A stretch of 64,000 nt of DNA from Tenrec ecaudatus (GCF_050624435.1 NC_134542.1:109537677-109601676); one strand, 5' to 3'; positions 47,306-59,893 are shown, numbered from the stretch's first letter. The notes: a model not told the origin generated them from the sequence alone. Numbers and translations: made by a program.

Positions 47306-47569
47306 CAGGTGATTGACTCAAGAAAGAGCAGCCCCCCAAACTAAAGATAAATATTTCTAATCTCTTGTGCCCACTCTCCATGTTTATTTTTAGAATAAAG
47401 AAGACATGAAAATGAGTCAAAATAATAGCCTAAGACATTGCTAATAAATATTCTCATATAAGTGTGATTCAAATAGTCTTTTCTCTTTGCATACTAATTG
47501 ACTTTTATGTAATAAATTGCAGAATTTGGGAAATTAACTAGATTTCTATTTTAAACTATTTCACTATAA

Positions 47570-47770
47570 CACTTCTTGGCAGAAAATTGAAAGGTTGGTG
47601 GTTTGAACCACCAACCGTACCACAGAAAAAAAAAGATTTGTTGCTCTATAAAGATGACAGCCTTGGAAACCGCATGGCTTTCCATGATCATATCATAGAG
47701 TGTCAATGTGCATTGGAATTGACTGTGCAGTACATGCTTTTATGAGTTAACTGTAAAACTGCCCTGCCCA
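47570..47770 (+). repeat. AfroSINE
   Basis: 'cttggcagaaaattgaaagg', 'ggtggtttgaaccaccaacc', 'gatgacagccttggaaaccg' and 'gcattggaattgactgtgc' match head and body with degeneracy. Confidence 0.7.
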
Positions 47771-47914
47771 ACTATCCTTGATTTGGAAATGGTAAAACAC
47801 ATTTATTTCCAATAATTTTGCTTCCTATTTCTTCTAAATATATAAATTAGATACATTAGCTCTCTCCATTTCATCCCCAGTACCAAGAGCAGTCGCCCCG
47901 TAAAACATAGATAA

Positions 47915-48055
47915 ACCAGTTGCCCTACAGTTGATTCTTTCTCACGGTGATCTCAGGAATGTCACAATAGAACTGACTCCATAGTGATTTTCAGAGATGT
48001 ATTTCTCTAACGTTAGGAATAGGTTGACCTTTTAATGAGCCGCTGAATGATTTAA
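47915..48055 (-). repeat. Degenerate AfroSINE
   Basis: 'ccagttgccctacagttgatt', 'cacggtgatctcaggaatgtc' and 'gaactgactccatagtgatt' with 'gaccttttaatgagccgctg' read as a minus copy. Confidence 0.6.
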
Positions 48056-48627
48056 TTATCTCAACATCCATACACCCCAGCGATAGCCCGGTAAATGCTG
48101 TCTCATAATTTCTGGAAAGAAGGAAATAATCATGAAGGAAAGAAAGAGCTTTTCTAAACAAGAAAATAATGAATTTAAAATATTAACTGCAACTACTGAC
48201 TCCCCATTTAGGATGCTACAATTTGACTCTTTAAAAAATATATATTCATTGAATATTGTAAAACCTGTAGAAAACTTTAAAATATTTTAGCTATACACTC
48301 TTCAACTAGTTTTAGTCCTCATTAATATTTTGTCATATTTGCATGATCATTTTAATTTCTTCTTAGGTTTTTTTTCAGGAAATACTTAATAGTAATATGT
48401 AGAAATCATGACATTTCGCCCATAAATATTTAACCTGTATATTTTAAGAATAGTTATTTTCCCATATAAGCACAAAAATAAAATATGCAAGATAATTAAG
48501 TTGATTGTAATGATATGCAATACACATAGTTATTTTTCAAAATGTATCAACTATTATTAATATTATTCTTCATAACTATTGTTATAGTTTAAACCAAGAT
48601 CCATTCAAGTTTGATATATTCTATTTG
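48056..48627. other. AT-rich unique intron
   Basis: Nothing recognised. Confidence 0.4.
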
Positions 48628-49160
48628 GTTGTTTTGATAGTTAAGGTTTATTGTACCAACCTGGCTGGCTGGTAAACACATGTAGGATTAACTGAAGGGC
48701 AGAGAGATAAATGGCTCAGGGAGCCTTGCCTTCCAGTTGTGGAAAATCTTGTTCTCTGATGGTTGGACCAGGGTGCGACTGCCTTAGCCAGTTCCCTGTT
48801 TCAGCTGGGAAGGCTCACTTCCTGCAGGACATGCCTGAAGAGAAGCCACATGGACCCACCTGATACAGCCCTAGGTGCTGGAACAGCCGTATGGAGACCC
48901 CGGCCAGCGCTAAGATGCTTACAGATTCACTGATTCAGCTTTCCTCCTGCATTTGGCATCATTGCGTGTGTTTTGTGAGTTTGAGGAGGACCTTGTAGAT
49001 TGTTTTCAGATATATGGGCTAATATCGAACTTATGGGCTTGGACTAGATGGGGTTGGGATGCTTTCTTAATGTACACTTAAATTTTATATAAAGCTCTCT
49101 CTTATAAACATAAATTTCTTTGGATTTGTTTCTCTAGTCTACCCAGACTAACACAGTTGT
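48628..49160 (-). mobile_element. Solo LTR, subtype B, 5-bp target duplication
   Basis: Element 48633-49155, flanked by GTTGT at 48628-48632 and 49156-49160. In reverse complement it starts TGTGTTAGTCTGGGTAGACT and ends ...AACCTTAACTATCAAA. The internal blocks 'ccaacctggctggctggtaaa', 'ctgcaggacatgcctgaag' and 'gccacatggacccacctgat' match the 40.7-kb copy. Confidence 0.85.
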
Positions 49161-51079
49161 TATGTTTCTTTCATTTAGAATTCACCTATCATATTTATGA
49201 CATAAATGCTGACATTTTATACAGTTCATACTTTATAAGGTAGAAATATGGATAGTGTTATTAGTCATTTTAGCAGTATAGCCTGGGAATATATCCATAT
49301 TGGTTCAGAGAGAAGCATATCATTTTTGTTGCATTATAATGCTCCATCCTGTGACGACATTGGAGTTAATCAATCTCCATGGCAGAGTCAAATTAACTCC
49401 AATATTTTGCCATTATATAATGTATCTGGAAATAGTATAACAATTTGAAGAGCTATTCAGCATACATCGCTGGGAGGATGACTCTTGAATCAAAGAGCAA
49501 GTGTGTTTAATTTTGTCAGATAAAACCAACATTCCACAACAGGGTTGCAGCAATCAGAGAGCTCAGGACATGCTCGGGTGACCATTATGCACAATCAAGG
49601 AATCACTGTTTTAAAACACGAACATCTACATTTTTTGGAGTGTTAATTCTTTTGCCAAGAAAAGAGAAAACACCATAGTAATATATACATGCTAACATAA
49701 CTGATGCCATGTGTTCAGCCTGGCATGGGTGGTTTATGATAGACTTTCTGAAACCCATACTCAACTACAAAACCTGGTCTAGAAACATCTAACACTTCTT
49801 AAAACTGGTTTCACCAGCTAGGGAGAACACTTTTCTTTCCCATTACTATTTATGATTGGACTTTGCAGTCTTAATTATAGTGAGCGTGAACTTGATCCTG
49901 CATCTCTGTTTAAAACTACTCTAGAGAAATTCATACCATACCACTTGCAAAATGATTGCTTTGTAAAACGTTTGCCTTCCTTTTCTGAGAATATTTTCCC
50001 TTCACAGTTAGGGACGTGAGCACTGAGCAGATAAATCTCTTTCATTTCACAGTGTCATTCTACCTATGTACCAGTGTGATGTTATCACTACTGTAATATT
50101 ATTGAGTACTGCATCCTATCGCCGAATGGGATATGCATACAAGTAGAAGCAATTTCTAGATGAGAAAGTTGTGCTGGAGCTCAGGTTTCATTTTCCATGC
50201 ACCATCTTCCTCCGGTTAGTAAGAATTTAAAATAGAAATGGACAGTTCAGCTAACTGGTAATTAGCATATCAGTGAACCAGATTTTTTCAGCAGTCCACA
50301 ACTTCATGGACACTTGCCTTAGTTGCTTCTGAGACAGCCATCTGTGGGATTTCAGCTCAGAAAAATGCATTTTAAAATCAACAGGACCTTCTTCAGTGTG
50401 GAAATTAGGTTATGTGATACGTCTTTGTATATCTCATAGACTTTTGAAAATAGTCTGTTCCACATGAATCAAGAATCTTGAGAATGCAATCTTCACTACT
50501 GACTTCGAGCAAACTGACCCCTGGACAAATCCTCAGATAGCTTTGCCCCGGGGTCAAAAGCAGTGCGTTGAATGGAGAGACGCCTTGAGATCTTACAAGA
50601 CAAGTACCTTTCCTGAGAAAAGCCTCAGGGCCAATAGGCTCAGGAATCATATTTGCAACATTGTTGTGCTAGGATGCTCCTCTCCATTCCTCGGTGCCCT
50701 GCTTTCATTAATTAAAGGTCATAGCCTGTTGACTCAAAATGAGAAAAAGTTGTTGCATCTTTCTCCTCTCTTTTACATATATCCCATATACTAATGCAGC
50801 TGGAAAACGAACCCTTCCCTATCCGATCACCCATTGTTTCTAGTTCATCTTCCACATCAGGGGACAGGCTTATGTTTTCAAAGTTCGAGTTAATTATGCA
50901 TATCTTTGTTGACAATAAACCAGCAAAGAGGTAACACTTTGTCTAGACTCCTGATGGTTTAATGAAACCTCTGCGGAACACATTCAAGTGCTGCTATATA
51001 TAAAAGCTGTTGTATGCAGGTAGGTTGACTTGAATCTTGAGGAGATGGAGTGTGAGATACTATTTGGGGTGGTGGAGCA
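49161..51079. other. Unique intron
   Basis: No repeat or gene recognised. ORFs at 50405-50915 lack motifs. Confidence 0.4.
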
Positions 51080-51245
51080 CTGGGGTGTAGTGGTTACACG
51101 AAGGGTTGAGATATGCTAGGCCAGCAGTTTGAAACTACTTCTGCAAAGTTAGACTCTCAGAAACCCACAGAGGCAGTTTAACTTTCTCCTTATAGGGTTC
51201 CTGTGAGTCGGCCCTGGTTCGATGGCAGTGGTTTTGGTTTGGGGG
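51080..51245 (+). repeat. AfroSINE, near complete
   Basis: 'ggggtgtagtggttacacga', 'ggccagcagtttgaaactac', 'ctcagaaacccacagaggc', 'agggttcctgtgagtcggcc' and 'cgatggcagtggttttggtt'. Confidence 0.88.
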
Positions 51246-52130
51246 TTTGATGGTGAAGATACAATGGCATCACTCTGCCCAGTCTCTCTACAACAAAGAG
51301 AAAAAAAAAATCCCTAACATATAAACTGTTGACGATTCTGGAACTCATGGCATCAAGTCAAAGAAAGGCGATTTGGATTAAACACTTATTGGGAAAATAC
51401 CGAAGGGAAATGCTGAGAAGGGAGGGAGGTGCTGACTCAGAGCCGCCGTTCCTAGAGGCAGAAGGCAACCCACTCGGGTGAGGAGAAGAATTTCCCGGAA
51501 CTCTCCCTTGGATTAAGACATTTGAATGGCTCCAGAGGAGCCTGGATTATGAACCAGGTCTAAAAGTGTAAAATGCAGGCAAGGGATTGAGAATTCCCGA
51601 GGCACAGGTGAACGTAGTTTGAGGAGGGGGCTGTGAATGGGACAAACAATGCGTCAGCGGTGAGCTATGGGTCTGTGGGGCTTAGCAGAGGATGGGTTAG
51701 AGACTCTAGTCTCCTGCCACCTCAGTGGGATTGGGCTCAACGTGGATCATCCAACAGTCGCCAGACTGGCCCCTGATAAAGTCCCAGTGGCTCTGGAGTC
51801 TTCTAGCCCAGAAGTTTGCTAAAACACCTCCTGTTTTCTTTTTACATTTCGTCTTCCTTTTTGTTTATTTTTCCTCATTTTCCCTTCTTCCTTTATATTT
51901 ATCCATTTGCTTCTCAACCTTTCCTCTTCCCTCTCTTTTTCTCCCTCCTCTACCCCATTTATTAGGAGACAAACTGTTTTCCCACTCGTTGACCACACCT
52001 GCCATTAATCCCAACCAACATCCCACACAAATCTTCCCAATGGCCAAGCTGCATCAGGTCAACTGACAACTGATGATTTAGTTTGTCTCAGTGTTTGTCA
52101 TGTTTGTTCAGCTTCTTCTCAAAAGCAAAA
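51246..52130. other. Unassigned intron
   Basis: No repeat or coding homology recognised. A pyrimidine-rich tract at 51835-51960 produces ORFs on both strands that I take as compositional. Confidence 0.4.
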
Positions 52131-52285
52131 CTAAATGCTCACTACCACTGAGTCCATTTCAACTCACCGTGACCCTGAAGCATGCGACAGAATGGCCCCT
52201 GTAGGTTCCTGCAACCAGAACAGAAGCCCTCATCTGTGTCCCCACAGGTGCTCTGGGATGATTGACACTGTTGTTAGCAGTCAAT
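52131..52285 (-). repeat. AfroSINE
   Basis: 'ctaccactgagtccatttcaac', 'ccgtgaccctgaagcatgcg' and 'gaatggcccctgtaggttcc' form the 3' part in reverse complement, followed by a poor match to the head. Confidence 0.65.
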
Positions 52286-53724
52286 GCAGAACCAGCTCTC
52301 TGAAACTCAGGCTTCCGGATCATCACCCTTCTTTGCTGCGTTGGTTTCTTCTACTTTTGTTATCCCGTGTCGTGTCGGGAGAGCCGGTCTGCCTCCTTGG
52401 CCATCTTGCCACAAGCCCTATATGTAGAGTGGTTTATACTTATTCAAATGTGTTAGAAGAAGAACATTCTTAATAGAACATTAAGCAGTGAAGTTTCTTA
52501 GTCATGACATTGCAGTTTCAACATACGGAAACCCGCTAGAGGTAGTTCAAGCAGTGAGAGGGTTTAAAGACAATAAAGCTAATCTCGTGCTGCCTCTGAC
52601 CTAAAGACATGAGATAGAGATGGTGCCCATGCAGGGCTGCACGGTTCTTTCATCCGTAATCTTTGCCTCGTGGCTTCTCCACATCGACAAATGTGCTCCA
52701 GCATCCTTCCTCACTCTCCCTCGGCCTTGATTAGCACAAACAGCAACTAAGCGATCTCCACACCTCTTGGTTTCGATTTTGAGTGACAGGGGCTCAGTGA
52801 GGAATCTCAGCGTGCTATCCAGTTTCAATGTGCCTTGGCTGGTTCTTGGTTGTAATCTTCTCGGACCAGGAAGCAGGAGGGGGCGATATTGCACTACTGC
52901 AGGTCGTCTTGCCCTCTCAGGAACACTAGCTGGTGGGTATATTCAGTGAGATAAATAATACAATTTAATGGGACAGGCACAAGGTCTCACATATCGAATA
53001 CAAGTACCTCCTGGGAGTGTTTCTAGAATTTAGAGGAGACGCTGAGGGTGGCCGTCTGTATGTCAAGTTTAATTTGTGTGTGTTTATATATGAACTGAAA
53101 ACCAAGTGCAAGAGAGATTTGTCAAGCAACAAAGGCAAAAGCTATAAGCTAGTAAACATCAATAAGTAACTATCTTGAACACCTTTGGTTAGAGAAAATA
53201 ATTTAATTGTTGATCATCAACATGCCTTTGATTGTAGAAGCTAATTTAATTAGAATATAATCTTTTTTTACTTCAAAGTCCTATTATTCTCTCAGATTTT
53301 CAATTGCATGATAGAATTCCAATGTTACACATGTAATAAATCTACCTTAATTCATAAACTATTTTAATTAGCTTATACAATGTCAAAAAGAATCCTTGTT
53401 TAATTTTTGTATACATGATGAAGGGAAAATATTAATTGGATTGTTCTTGATGTTGTTTTGGAAATACTAAGTGAAAATAACAATTAGACTAAAAACTTCC
53501 TAATGTAGACTTTTCTAAAGAAAATGTGTATGATAATTCTAAAATATAAAGGAATGACTTTATCTCTATTATCATTCAGAGGGTAGCATTAAAGTTTGCT
53601 GGTTCCATGTCAGAGCAATAATATTTAAACTCTAGTAATAGAGAAGCCCCTAACTTTATCCCCAATTCCCTGATTACATTTTATACAATCCCAATAAAAA
53701 GGGAATTTTAAATGACTGATACCC
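52286..53724. other. Unique intron; AT-rich right half
   Basis: 52600-52950 has a minus ORF (97 codons) without a recognised domain. 53130-53700 is very AT-rich with several TTAATTAG/CTAATTTAATTAG motifs and no recognisable transposon. Confidence 0.4.
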
Positions 53725-53835
53725 CAAATCAGACCCGCTGACATTGAGTTGATTCCAACTCACACATCCCTCCAGAGGGTTTCTGAGGTTTTGCAAATCG
53801 GTCTGGGAACAGATAGCCTTGTCTTGCTCCTGAGT
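53725..53835 (-). repeat. AfroSINE 3' half
   Basis: 'gctgacattgagttgattcc', 'aactcacacatccctccagag', 'ggtttctgaggttttgcaaat' and 'gggaacagatagccttgtc'. Confidence 0.75.
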
Positions 53836-55085
53836 AAATGAATGATGGGCTGTTCCATTTTGAAAACTTCTTTAAAATTTCTAAATTCCATCATTGTGTT
53901 ACTCGCCACAATAAAAATGCAATGGGTCGTGACACAAAACCAAGGTTGACTCTGCAGTTGAAGGACATGGCTCTGGTGTTCTTAAAATCCTTTTTGTTCT
54001 TTTGGAGTAAAGTTCAAAAACATCATTTAAATAGCTATCACGAGTCAGAGTAAGTCTTATTTTTAAGATCTAAAAAATACAATAAAATAAATGTTTTAAG
54101 ATGTCAGAGTGTGTTAACAATTGCTGTGCTTTAAAATGTAGGGATGATTGGAGCCATACCTCTGTAAGCACAGTGTTCTATCACTGTCTAGACAACTCCC
54201 GGGGTGACTTTTGATTTATGTGAGGCAAGTTTACCAACAATACTCACATTTCTTACTATCCCCAACTGTACAAAACATATATGTATCTATATTTAGAAAA
54301 AAGTCAGTTTCCCGTATCTGATAAAAACCTCCATTTCCTGGAAAAGCTGGACGATCTGAATAAAGGACTGTGTGTATAATAGGACGCTTTCAAGAAACAC
54401 ATTTTTCCTTCATGAAATAATAGTTAAATTTAACTTATAATTACAGGTAGTAGTTGGGATATTGTTTTATCTTCATTTTTGTTTCTCTCTGAGAGGGTAG
54501 TGAATATAACGTTACTCAGCAAACAAATGAAGAATAGAATTATAACCATAGTTTAATTTTACCTTTATGCTTTGGAATAAAAAAAATAAAACTTAAAGCA
54601 CAGAAAAGAACAAGAGAAAAGATTTGGACTGCATCCCGGTAGGATTGAAGCAGTGGACAGAATTGAGTGGTCTCCACCAGTCGCTTGTGGATTCGATGGT
54701 AAAGCACTATATTGGCTCCCTAACCAGCTGCACAGTTCAGCATAAGGGCCCATGCTTTCAGGTTAGAGGAGTTGCTAAGTGGATGCCAGGGGATTCTGGG
54801 AAATCAGAGGAAAATACTGAACACAATGGAATAAACAGGATCTCAAAGCACCTTCCTTTTGTAGCATTTTGGGTGGGTCACAGATTTCTCGGGTTTCTAA
54901 GTGCAAAGGGCAGAAACAATCAAACATAAAATTATCCGACTTCTATTTAGAAAGGTTAGCATAACTCTAATTATAATAAAAATCATACTAATTCAAAATT
55001 TGAATATTGTCATCACAACTCATGTACCTTTTACAAATATCAAAATTCATCTATGCTAAAAATCTGAAAAACGGTTCTCAATGAA
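53836..55085. other. Unique intron
   Basis: Nothing recognised. The ORF at 54624-54929 has no family motif. Confidence 0.4.
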
Positions 55086-55089
55086 AAGA

Positions 55090-55725
55090 ATTTAGGGGGC
55101 GGGTTGACAACGAAATGCAATGTAAGATGCTGCGTTGGATTATGGCTCAAACATGTATTATTTCTCAATATATTTTATGTTGTTTTTGTTGGGTGCCATT
55201 GAGTCAGTTCAGAATTCTGTCTTGTTTGGCTCCACAATCAACACGCTTGGAAGCAGCACTCCAGAAATCAAACGATGCATTTCATTGGCTCAATCTGCTA
55301 TCCAAGATCTCTACAGTGTGGAAATCAATGCAAGCCTGTGACTTCGAGGACTAAAGTGTGTGTGCAATCTCCTTCTCAATGGTCTCTATGCGTGTGACAG
55401 TAGAAGAAGGAAGACTGTGCAGAGGCGGTGCATTTGAATGATTGTGCTGGTGAGTCATGTTGAAAGCACCATGCCAAAGGGACAGACTAATAAGGCCAAG
55501 GTGCTCCGGAGAGGCAAGGATGGCGAGACTTGGCTTAATGCTTTGGACAAGTGGGCAGGGAAGACCAGTACCTGGAGAAGAACACCGTGCTTGGTCAAGT
55601 AGAAGGGCATCGAAGAAGAGGAAGACCTTCAACAGGATGGCATGTCACAGTGACTGCAACAATGTCCCCAAGTACAGGAACAATTGTGAGGCTCGTGCAG
55701 GACCAGGTGTGCTCTTTTTTGGTTG
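55090..55725 (+). mobile_element. RTE LINE 3' end
   Basis: 'gttgacaacgaaatgcaatg', 'ccagaaatcaaacgatgcat', 'ttggctcaatctgctatcc', 'gaggcaaggatggcgagac', 'gaacaccgtgcttggtcaag', 'gaagaagaggaagaccttca' and 'ctcgtgcaggaccaggtgtg' follow the RTE C-terminal/3' order. A small fragment resembling the SINE/RTE tail ('gttgggtgccattgagtcag') interrupts it at 55185-55215. ORFs here are pieces of the dead RTE frame. Confidence 0.82.
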
Positions 55726-56889
55726 TTTCTATAGTCTATATATACACTTACCTACTTACTATAATGAACATTAGTGATAAACAGAAAAAGTTCAAATAAA
55801 GCCTATTAATGTAAAAAGTATTGTTTTGATAATTCACTGTGGTCACGCAAGAAAATATCTGTGTTCTCTGGGATACATGTTGAAATATTTAGATATAAAT
55901 GATTATGGGACCTAAAAATTGACTGTAATATGGTTCAGAAATAAATGAAAAAACACGTGGGGCAAAAAGTTAGCAACTGGTGGATCTAGCTGAACGTTAT
56001 AGAAGTTTATTGTCTTATTTTACAACACTTTCCAATATCTTTTTTCAAATAAAGATTAAGTAAAAAAGACATGATATATTATGATTCTGAGATTAATTAG
56101 CCAGGCTGGCTTTGAGCTTTTTCAATTAAAATAAAAAATTGCCTCTTGTGTCTTACAAATACATAATTATGATGGTCAGTGAGACAATGAATGATATTCA
56201 CTTTGTAAGATATAGAGAATTACTTTATGAAACAGAAGAAAGCACATTTTTACACAGCTACATTTATATCACAAATTAAATTTGGCTAGATATTGAATAA
56301 TTAAAAGCTTTAGCATATGTTTATTAATTACAGTGCAGCTATTTTAATTAAAGAATGCCCACAAAATTAAGCTTATCTCCATATCATTAGGAAAGATATT
56401 TTAAACTAAAATCAAACAATATCAATAACAATCAAATAAAAATATGTGTAATTATGTAGCTGTAGACTCAACATTTGTAGCTTTATTGCTATTGTCCAAA
56501 ATAATTTTTTTCTAATACTTGCAACTTATTTAGAATTAAACAGAATTCATTTTGTAGTCTAGGAAATTATTTGCATCTAAGAAATGTTATTTTTAAGCCC
56601 CGCTGGGCATCAGCGTTGGAGGTACTAGGACACATTGTTATGATTTCTCCTTACTAAGGACCACCTCACATAAGCATAAGCCTCCTATTCGTTTGGTTTT
56701 CCACTATATTAAAAGAGAAAATTTGCGATGAACTATATATTTACACATGTTTGCATATTTTACCTGGAACTTACTCAGAAAGGGGATTAAAGAAAAAGAA
56801 AAAGGAAAACTTACTCAATGATTTCATCATAAGTTGGAATAAATACGAGTCACTGGCATCAGTTTTGCAATTGTAGGTCAATTAAGGAG
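55726..56889. other. AT-rich unique intron
   Basis: No transposon recognised. 56090-56600 is strongly AT-rich with TTAATTA, TTAATTAAAG and CATATGTTTATTAATTA-like motifs. Confidence 0.4.
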
Positions 56890-57040
56890 GCCTGAGGGCA
56901 CGCTGGTTCAAACCCTGGACTAGGTCCAAAGGGGAGAGCAGAGACTGTTCCCATGAAGATTTAAAAAACTCCAGACACTGACATAGGGTCGATTAAATTT
57001 GAATTAACTTGGTGGCAGTCGGTTTGATTTGATGGATCAC
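56890..57040 (+). repeat. AfroSINE
   Basis: 'gcctgagggcacgctggttc', 'aaaccctggactaggtcc', 'gacatagggtcgattaaattt' and 'cttggtggcagtcggtttga' show a degenerate copy. A short (AC)n tract follows at 57053-57071. Confidence 0.65.
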
Positions 57041-57639
57041 TTTAAAAAGCAGAACACACACACACACACAAATTGAGAGCATAGATTTTCTAATGTAGTT
57101 CACTATGTATTTTACTCTTTTCCTTTATCTATATTTCTCAAATAGCATCATCAAACATTGCTAGTACTGTAATGTACACCAAATCAATGACATTGTCTGC
57201 ATTCTTCTTTTTAACATTCTAAAATGGTTGATCCAGCCACCAACTCAATCCTTTATAACCCAGACATTCTTCTCCCTTATACTTCTTTTTATGTCTATAT
57301 TATATCTTTGACCATAAAAATCTAACCTCATTTGTTCTTCTTTCTCCAACAATATACCTGCAAAAAGTGGTTGTTTTGACTTTCTTTTTGTTATTTTCTT
57401 TTTGGAAATCTTAATATGATTTAGAGAAATATCTCTTCATAGACTCATCTCTCCTCTTAAATACTAAGTAGATGGTCTAAATGCCTGCTTTATACCTTTT
57501 TGTGCATAGTGTTGCATAGTGTTCACTTTCCAAGTTGAAATTCAAACTATAATTACTCAAGCTCCTCTTCAAATCAGAGAATTGGGTCCAAGAGTAAAAT
57601 TATTAAAGGAGTAGCATTATGGCATGAGGAGAGAAAGGG
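57041..57639. other. Unique intron
   Basis: Nothing recognised beyond the (AC)n tract. Confidence 0.4.
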
Positions 57640-58200
57640 AACTGAGAGATGAGCCAGTCAGGGTGCAGTATAGCACCAATGAACCACACAACTTTCCTCT
57701 AGTTCTTTGGTGCTTCCTTCACCCACTATCAAGACCTCAGGTCTATCTTACAAATCGGATTAGATCAGAACATGCACACTGCTACAGATAAGAGCCAGCA
57801 AACAGGGAATCCAGGATAGATAAACCCCTGAGGGCCAACAAGGAGAGTAGAGATACCAGGAGGATTAAGGGAGGGTGAGGGGAGAAAGGGGGAATCGACC
57901 ACAAGAATCAATCTAGAACCCTCTCTCAGGGGAATGAATAATGGAAAAGTGGGTGAGCCACAACGGAGGATGATGTAAGATATGGAAAAAATAATCTATA
58001 ATTTATCAAAGGTTCATGATGGAGGGTGGGTGAGGGTAGGAGGGGGACGAAATGGGGAGCGGATATCAGGAACTCAAGTGGTAAGAGAATGTTTTGAAAA
58101 ATGATAGCACCGTATGTGCAAATGTGCTTGACACAGTGTGGGAATGTATGGATTGTGATAAGAGATGTAAGTGCTTCCAATAAAAGAATTTAAAAAAAAA
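57640..58200 (+). mobile_element. L1-type 3' end copy
   Basis: 'gagatgagccagtcagggtg', 'cactatcaagacctcaggtc', 'cagataagagccagcaaaca', 'gataccaggaggattaaggg', 'gcaaatgtgcttgacacag' and 'cttccaataaaagaatt' then poly-A. 5' truncated. Confidence 0.85.
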
Positions 58201-59581
58201 CAGGTCGCGGTCTTCAGAAAGTCAAAAAGAAACAGGGTAGTCCTTCTAGAAGAAACCTTTGGGGTAAATGCTAACAAAATAGATTTACAAATGAAAAAAG
58301 AAGATACCCAGGAGAGTGTCAGGAGGAGGGGAAGAAGCAGGAGAGAGAGGGACACTGTGTGCATGTACTGTGATGTTTCATCTGACAATAGAACAGAATG
58401 TCGCCTGTCCTTTAATGCATTCTTGACCCTAATAGAAGGCTCTTCTTCATCTGAAGGGAATTGCTTGGACAATCGTTTTTAAATTATTGTGATAAATTAA
58501 TCTTGCAAGATCATTTGGGGAATCACATATCATAGTGACACTTGGCTCATGCTATCACATGACAGTATGCATTGGTGTATAAAATGTTGTTGGTCTCCCA
58601 CAGCAGAAGGAATGGAATTAAAGTTTAAATAAGCCCTTTCTAAGTTATCCCTTTCTATTAGATAGTGCTTAAATGTCGAGAACACCAACGAAAAACTAAT
58701 TCTATAGGTTTCTAACATCAAATCTGCTATACACCAGCTGATGTTAATATTGCTCAGTCATTGTAAATCAGATTATTCTGGAAGTTGCATTTACATGAAG
58801 GCAGACTGGTCTTCTATTTATCAATTTAATTTAACCCAATGCATAGTTAACCTTGTTAAGATATTGTCAGGTTAATTGAAATTGACTTGTGTCGTCTAAC
58901 TGTGGCGATTACTAATACTGGACACCCACGTGTCAAAGGCTCACGTGAACCGTTGGCAGAGTGCCACCTCAGAAAGTTGGTTGACTACAAGGCTGACATT
59001 TCTTTTGACCCTTTTTCTCAAAATATATTGAGAACATAGAAGACTGTATTGATTGTGATTTATGGAATTCTGTGGTTTGGGAATATTTGAGAGGATTAGG
59101 GATTGGTTTTCTGAGAAGTTCTTTTCATTTCCATAGCTACAAACATCACAGTCCGTTCTCCATCTGCCTAATGCCATTCCAGGTTGGCTACTCATAGCAC
59201 CACTGGGCCCCACGTAATAGCTTTCATGGGGGACGAACATTACCAGCCATTTGAAAAGCAGGTTGAAGAGAAAGCCTGATAGCTCACGTGACCTGGCCTG
59301 GTGACTTGGCTCCCTAATGAAGGCTCCACTAAATGGTCTCCCAGCTGTCTCCTGTGCTTCACGTTGCCCTGACTCTCTAAGGCCTACAGAAACCTTCTTC
59401 TAATACAAAAATAAACCCACCGTAATCACTGATTTTACCGATTTTTTTACAGTTGTTGTTTAACCTGCTCCCTTATGCCCTGCAATATTCATTAGCAGAT
59501 TTCTCTGTTTATGAGTGATATTATATGGAAATGGTTATGGGAAGCTAGCAGATGCAACCACTGAAATAAATTAGAACAAAA
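58201..59581. other. Unique intron upstream of the exon
   Basis: No transposon recognised. 58780-58900 is AT-rich with paired TTAATT motifs. The two overlapping ORFs at 58074-58482 have no family motifs. Confidence 0.4.
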
Positions 59582-59670
59582 AGTTCTTTCTTTTTTTTTT
59601 TCTCTTACAGATGGTTTCATCAAATATGCTTCCCCGCCTTCCACTTTAACATTTAGTTTTGTTTCAACAG
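59582..59670 (+). promoter_or_regulatory. 3' splice-site region with two competing acceptors
   Basis: A strong pyrimidine tract (tttcttttttttttttctcttacag) ends in CAG at 59610. A second, weaker acceptor (ttttgtttcaacag) ends at 59670. Only the 59670 site gives an exon that starts directly with the LRP1B homology. The intervening 60 nt keep frame but contain an in-frame TAG at 59654-59656. A possible branch point (ctttaac, about 59645) lies between the two acceptors. The choice of 59670 rests on protein homology. Confidence 0.6.
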
Positions 59671-59893
59671 AAAACTTTTCTTCACTGACTACGGGCATGT
59701 GGCCAAAGTAGAGCGCTGTGACATGGACGGGGTGAACAGAACGAGGATAATTGAGTCCAAGACAGAGCAACCGGTCGCCCTGGCCCTGGACCTCATCAGC
59801 AAACTGGTTTACTGGGTAGATCTTTACCTGGACTGTGTGGAAGTGGTGGACTACCATGGAAAAAACAGACACATTATCATCCAAGGCAGACAT
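59671..59893 (+). CDS. LRP1B: Internal coding exon of LRP1B (LDL receptor-related protein 1B), YWTD beta-propeller
   Basis: Single internal exon of 223 nt. It opens with the third base of a split codon (acceptor ...gtttcaacag/A) and closes on a complete codon (CAT/gtacgt donor), giving 74 full codons. The peptide begins KLFFTDYG, continues [21 protein letters not shown] and VVDYHGKN, and ends IIIQGRH. These are LDL-receptor class B (YWTD) repeats forming blades of an extracellular six-bladed beta-propeller. From remembered family sequences, LRP1 reads differently in the middle (FPHGITLDL) whereas LRP1B has KTEQP.ALALDL as here. The long AT-rich introns also fit LRP1B. It should map to the first propeller, roughly residues 380-460 of about 4,600. 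LRP1B is a large type I membrane endocytic receptor. Oddities are a Cys in LYLDCVEVV where Tyr is usual, and T rather than G as the last exon base. The frame is open throughout. LRP1 is the less likely alternative. Confidence 0.88.

Noticed and set aside
59613..59670. Open frame GFIKYASPPS... as an exon extension
   Set aside because: It is in a different frame from the LRP1B homology; the in-frame reading contains TAG.
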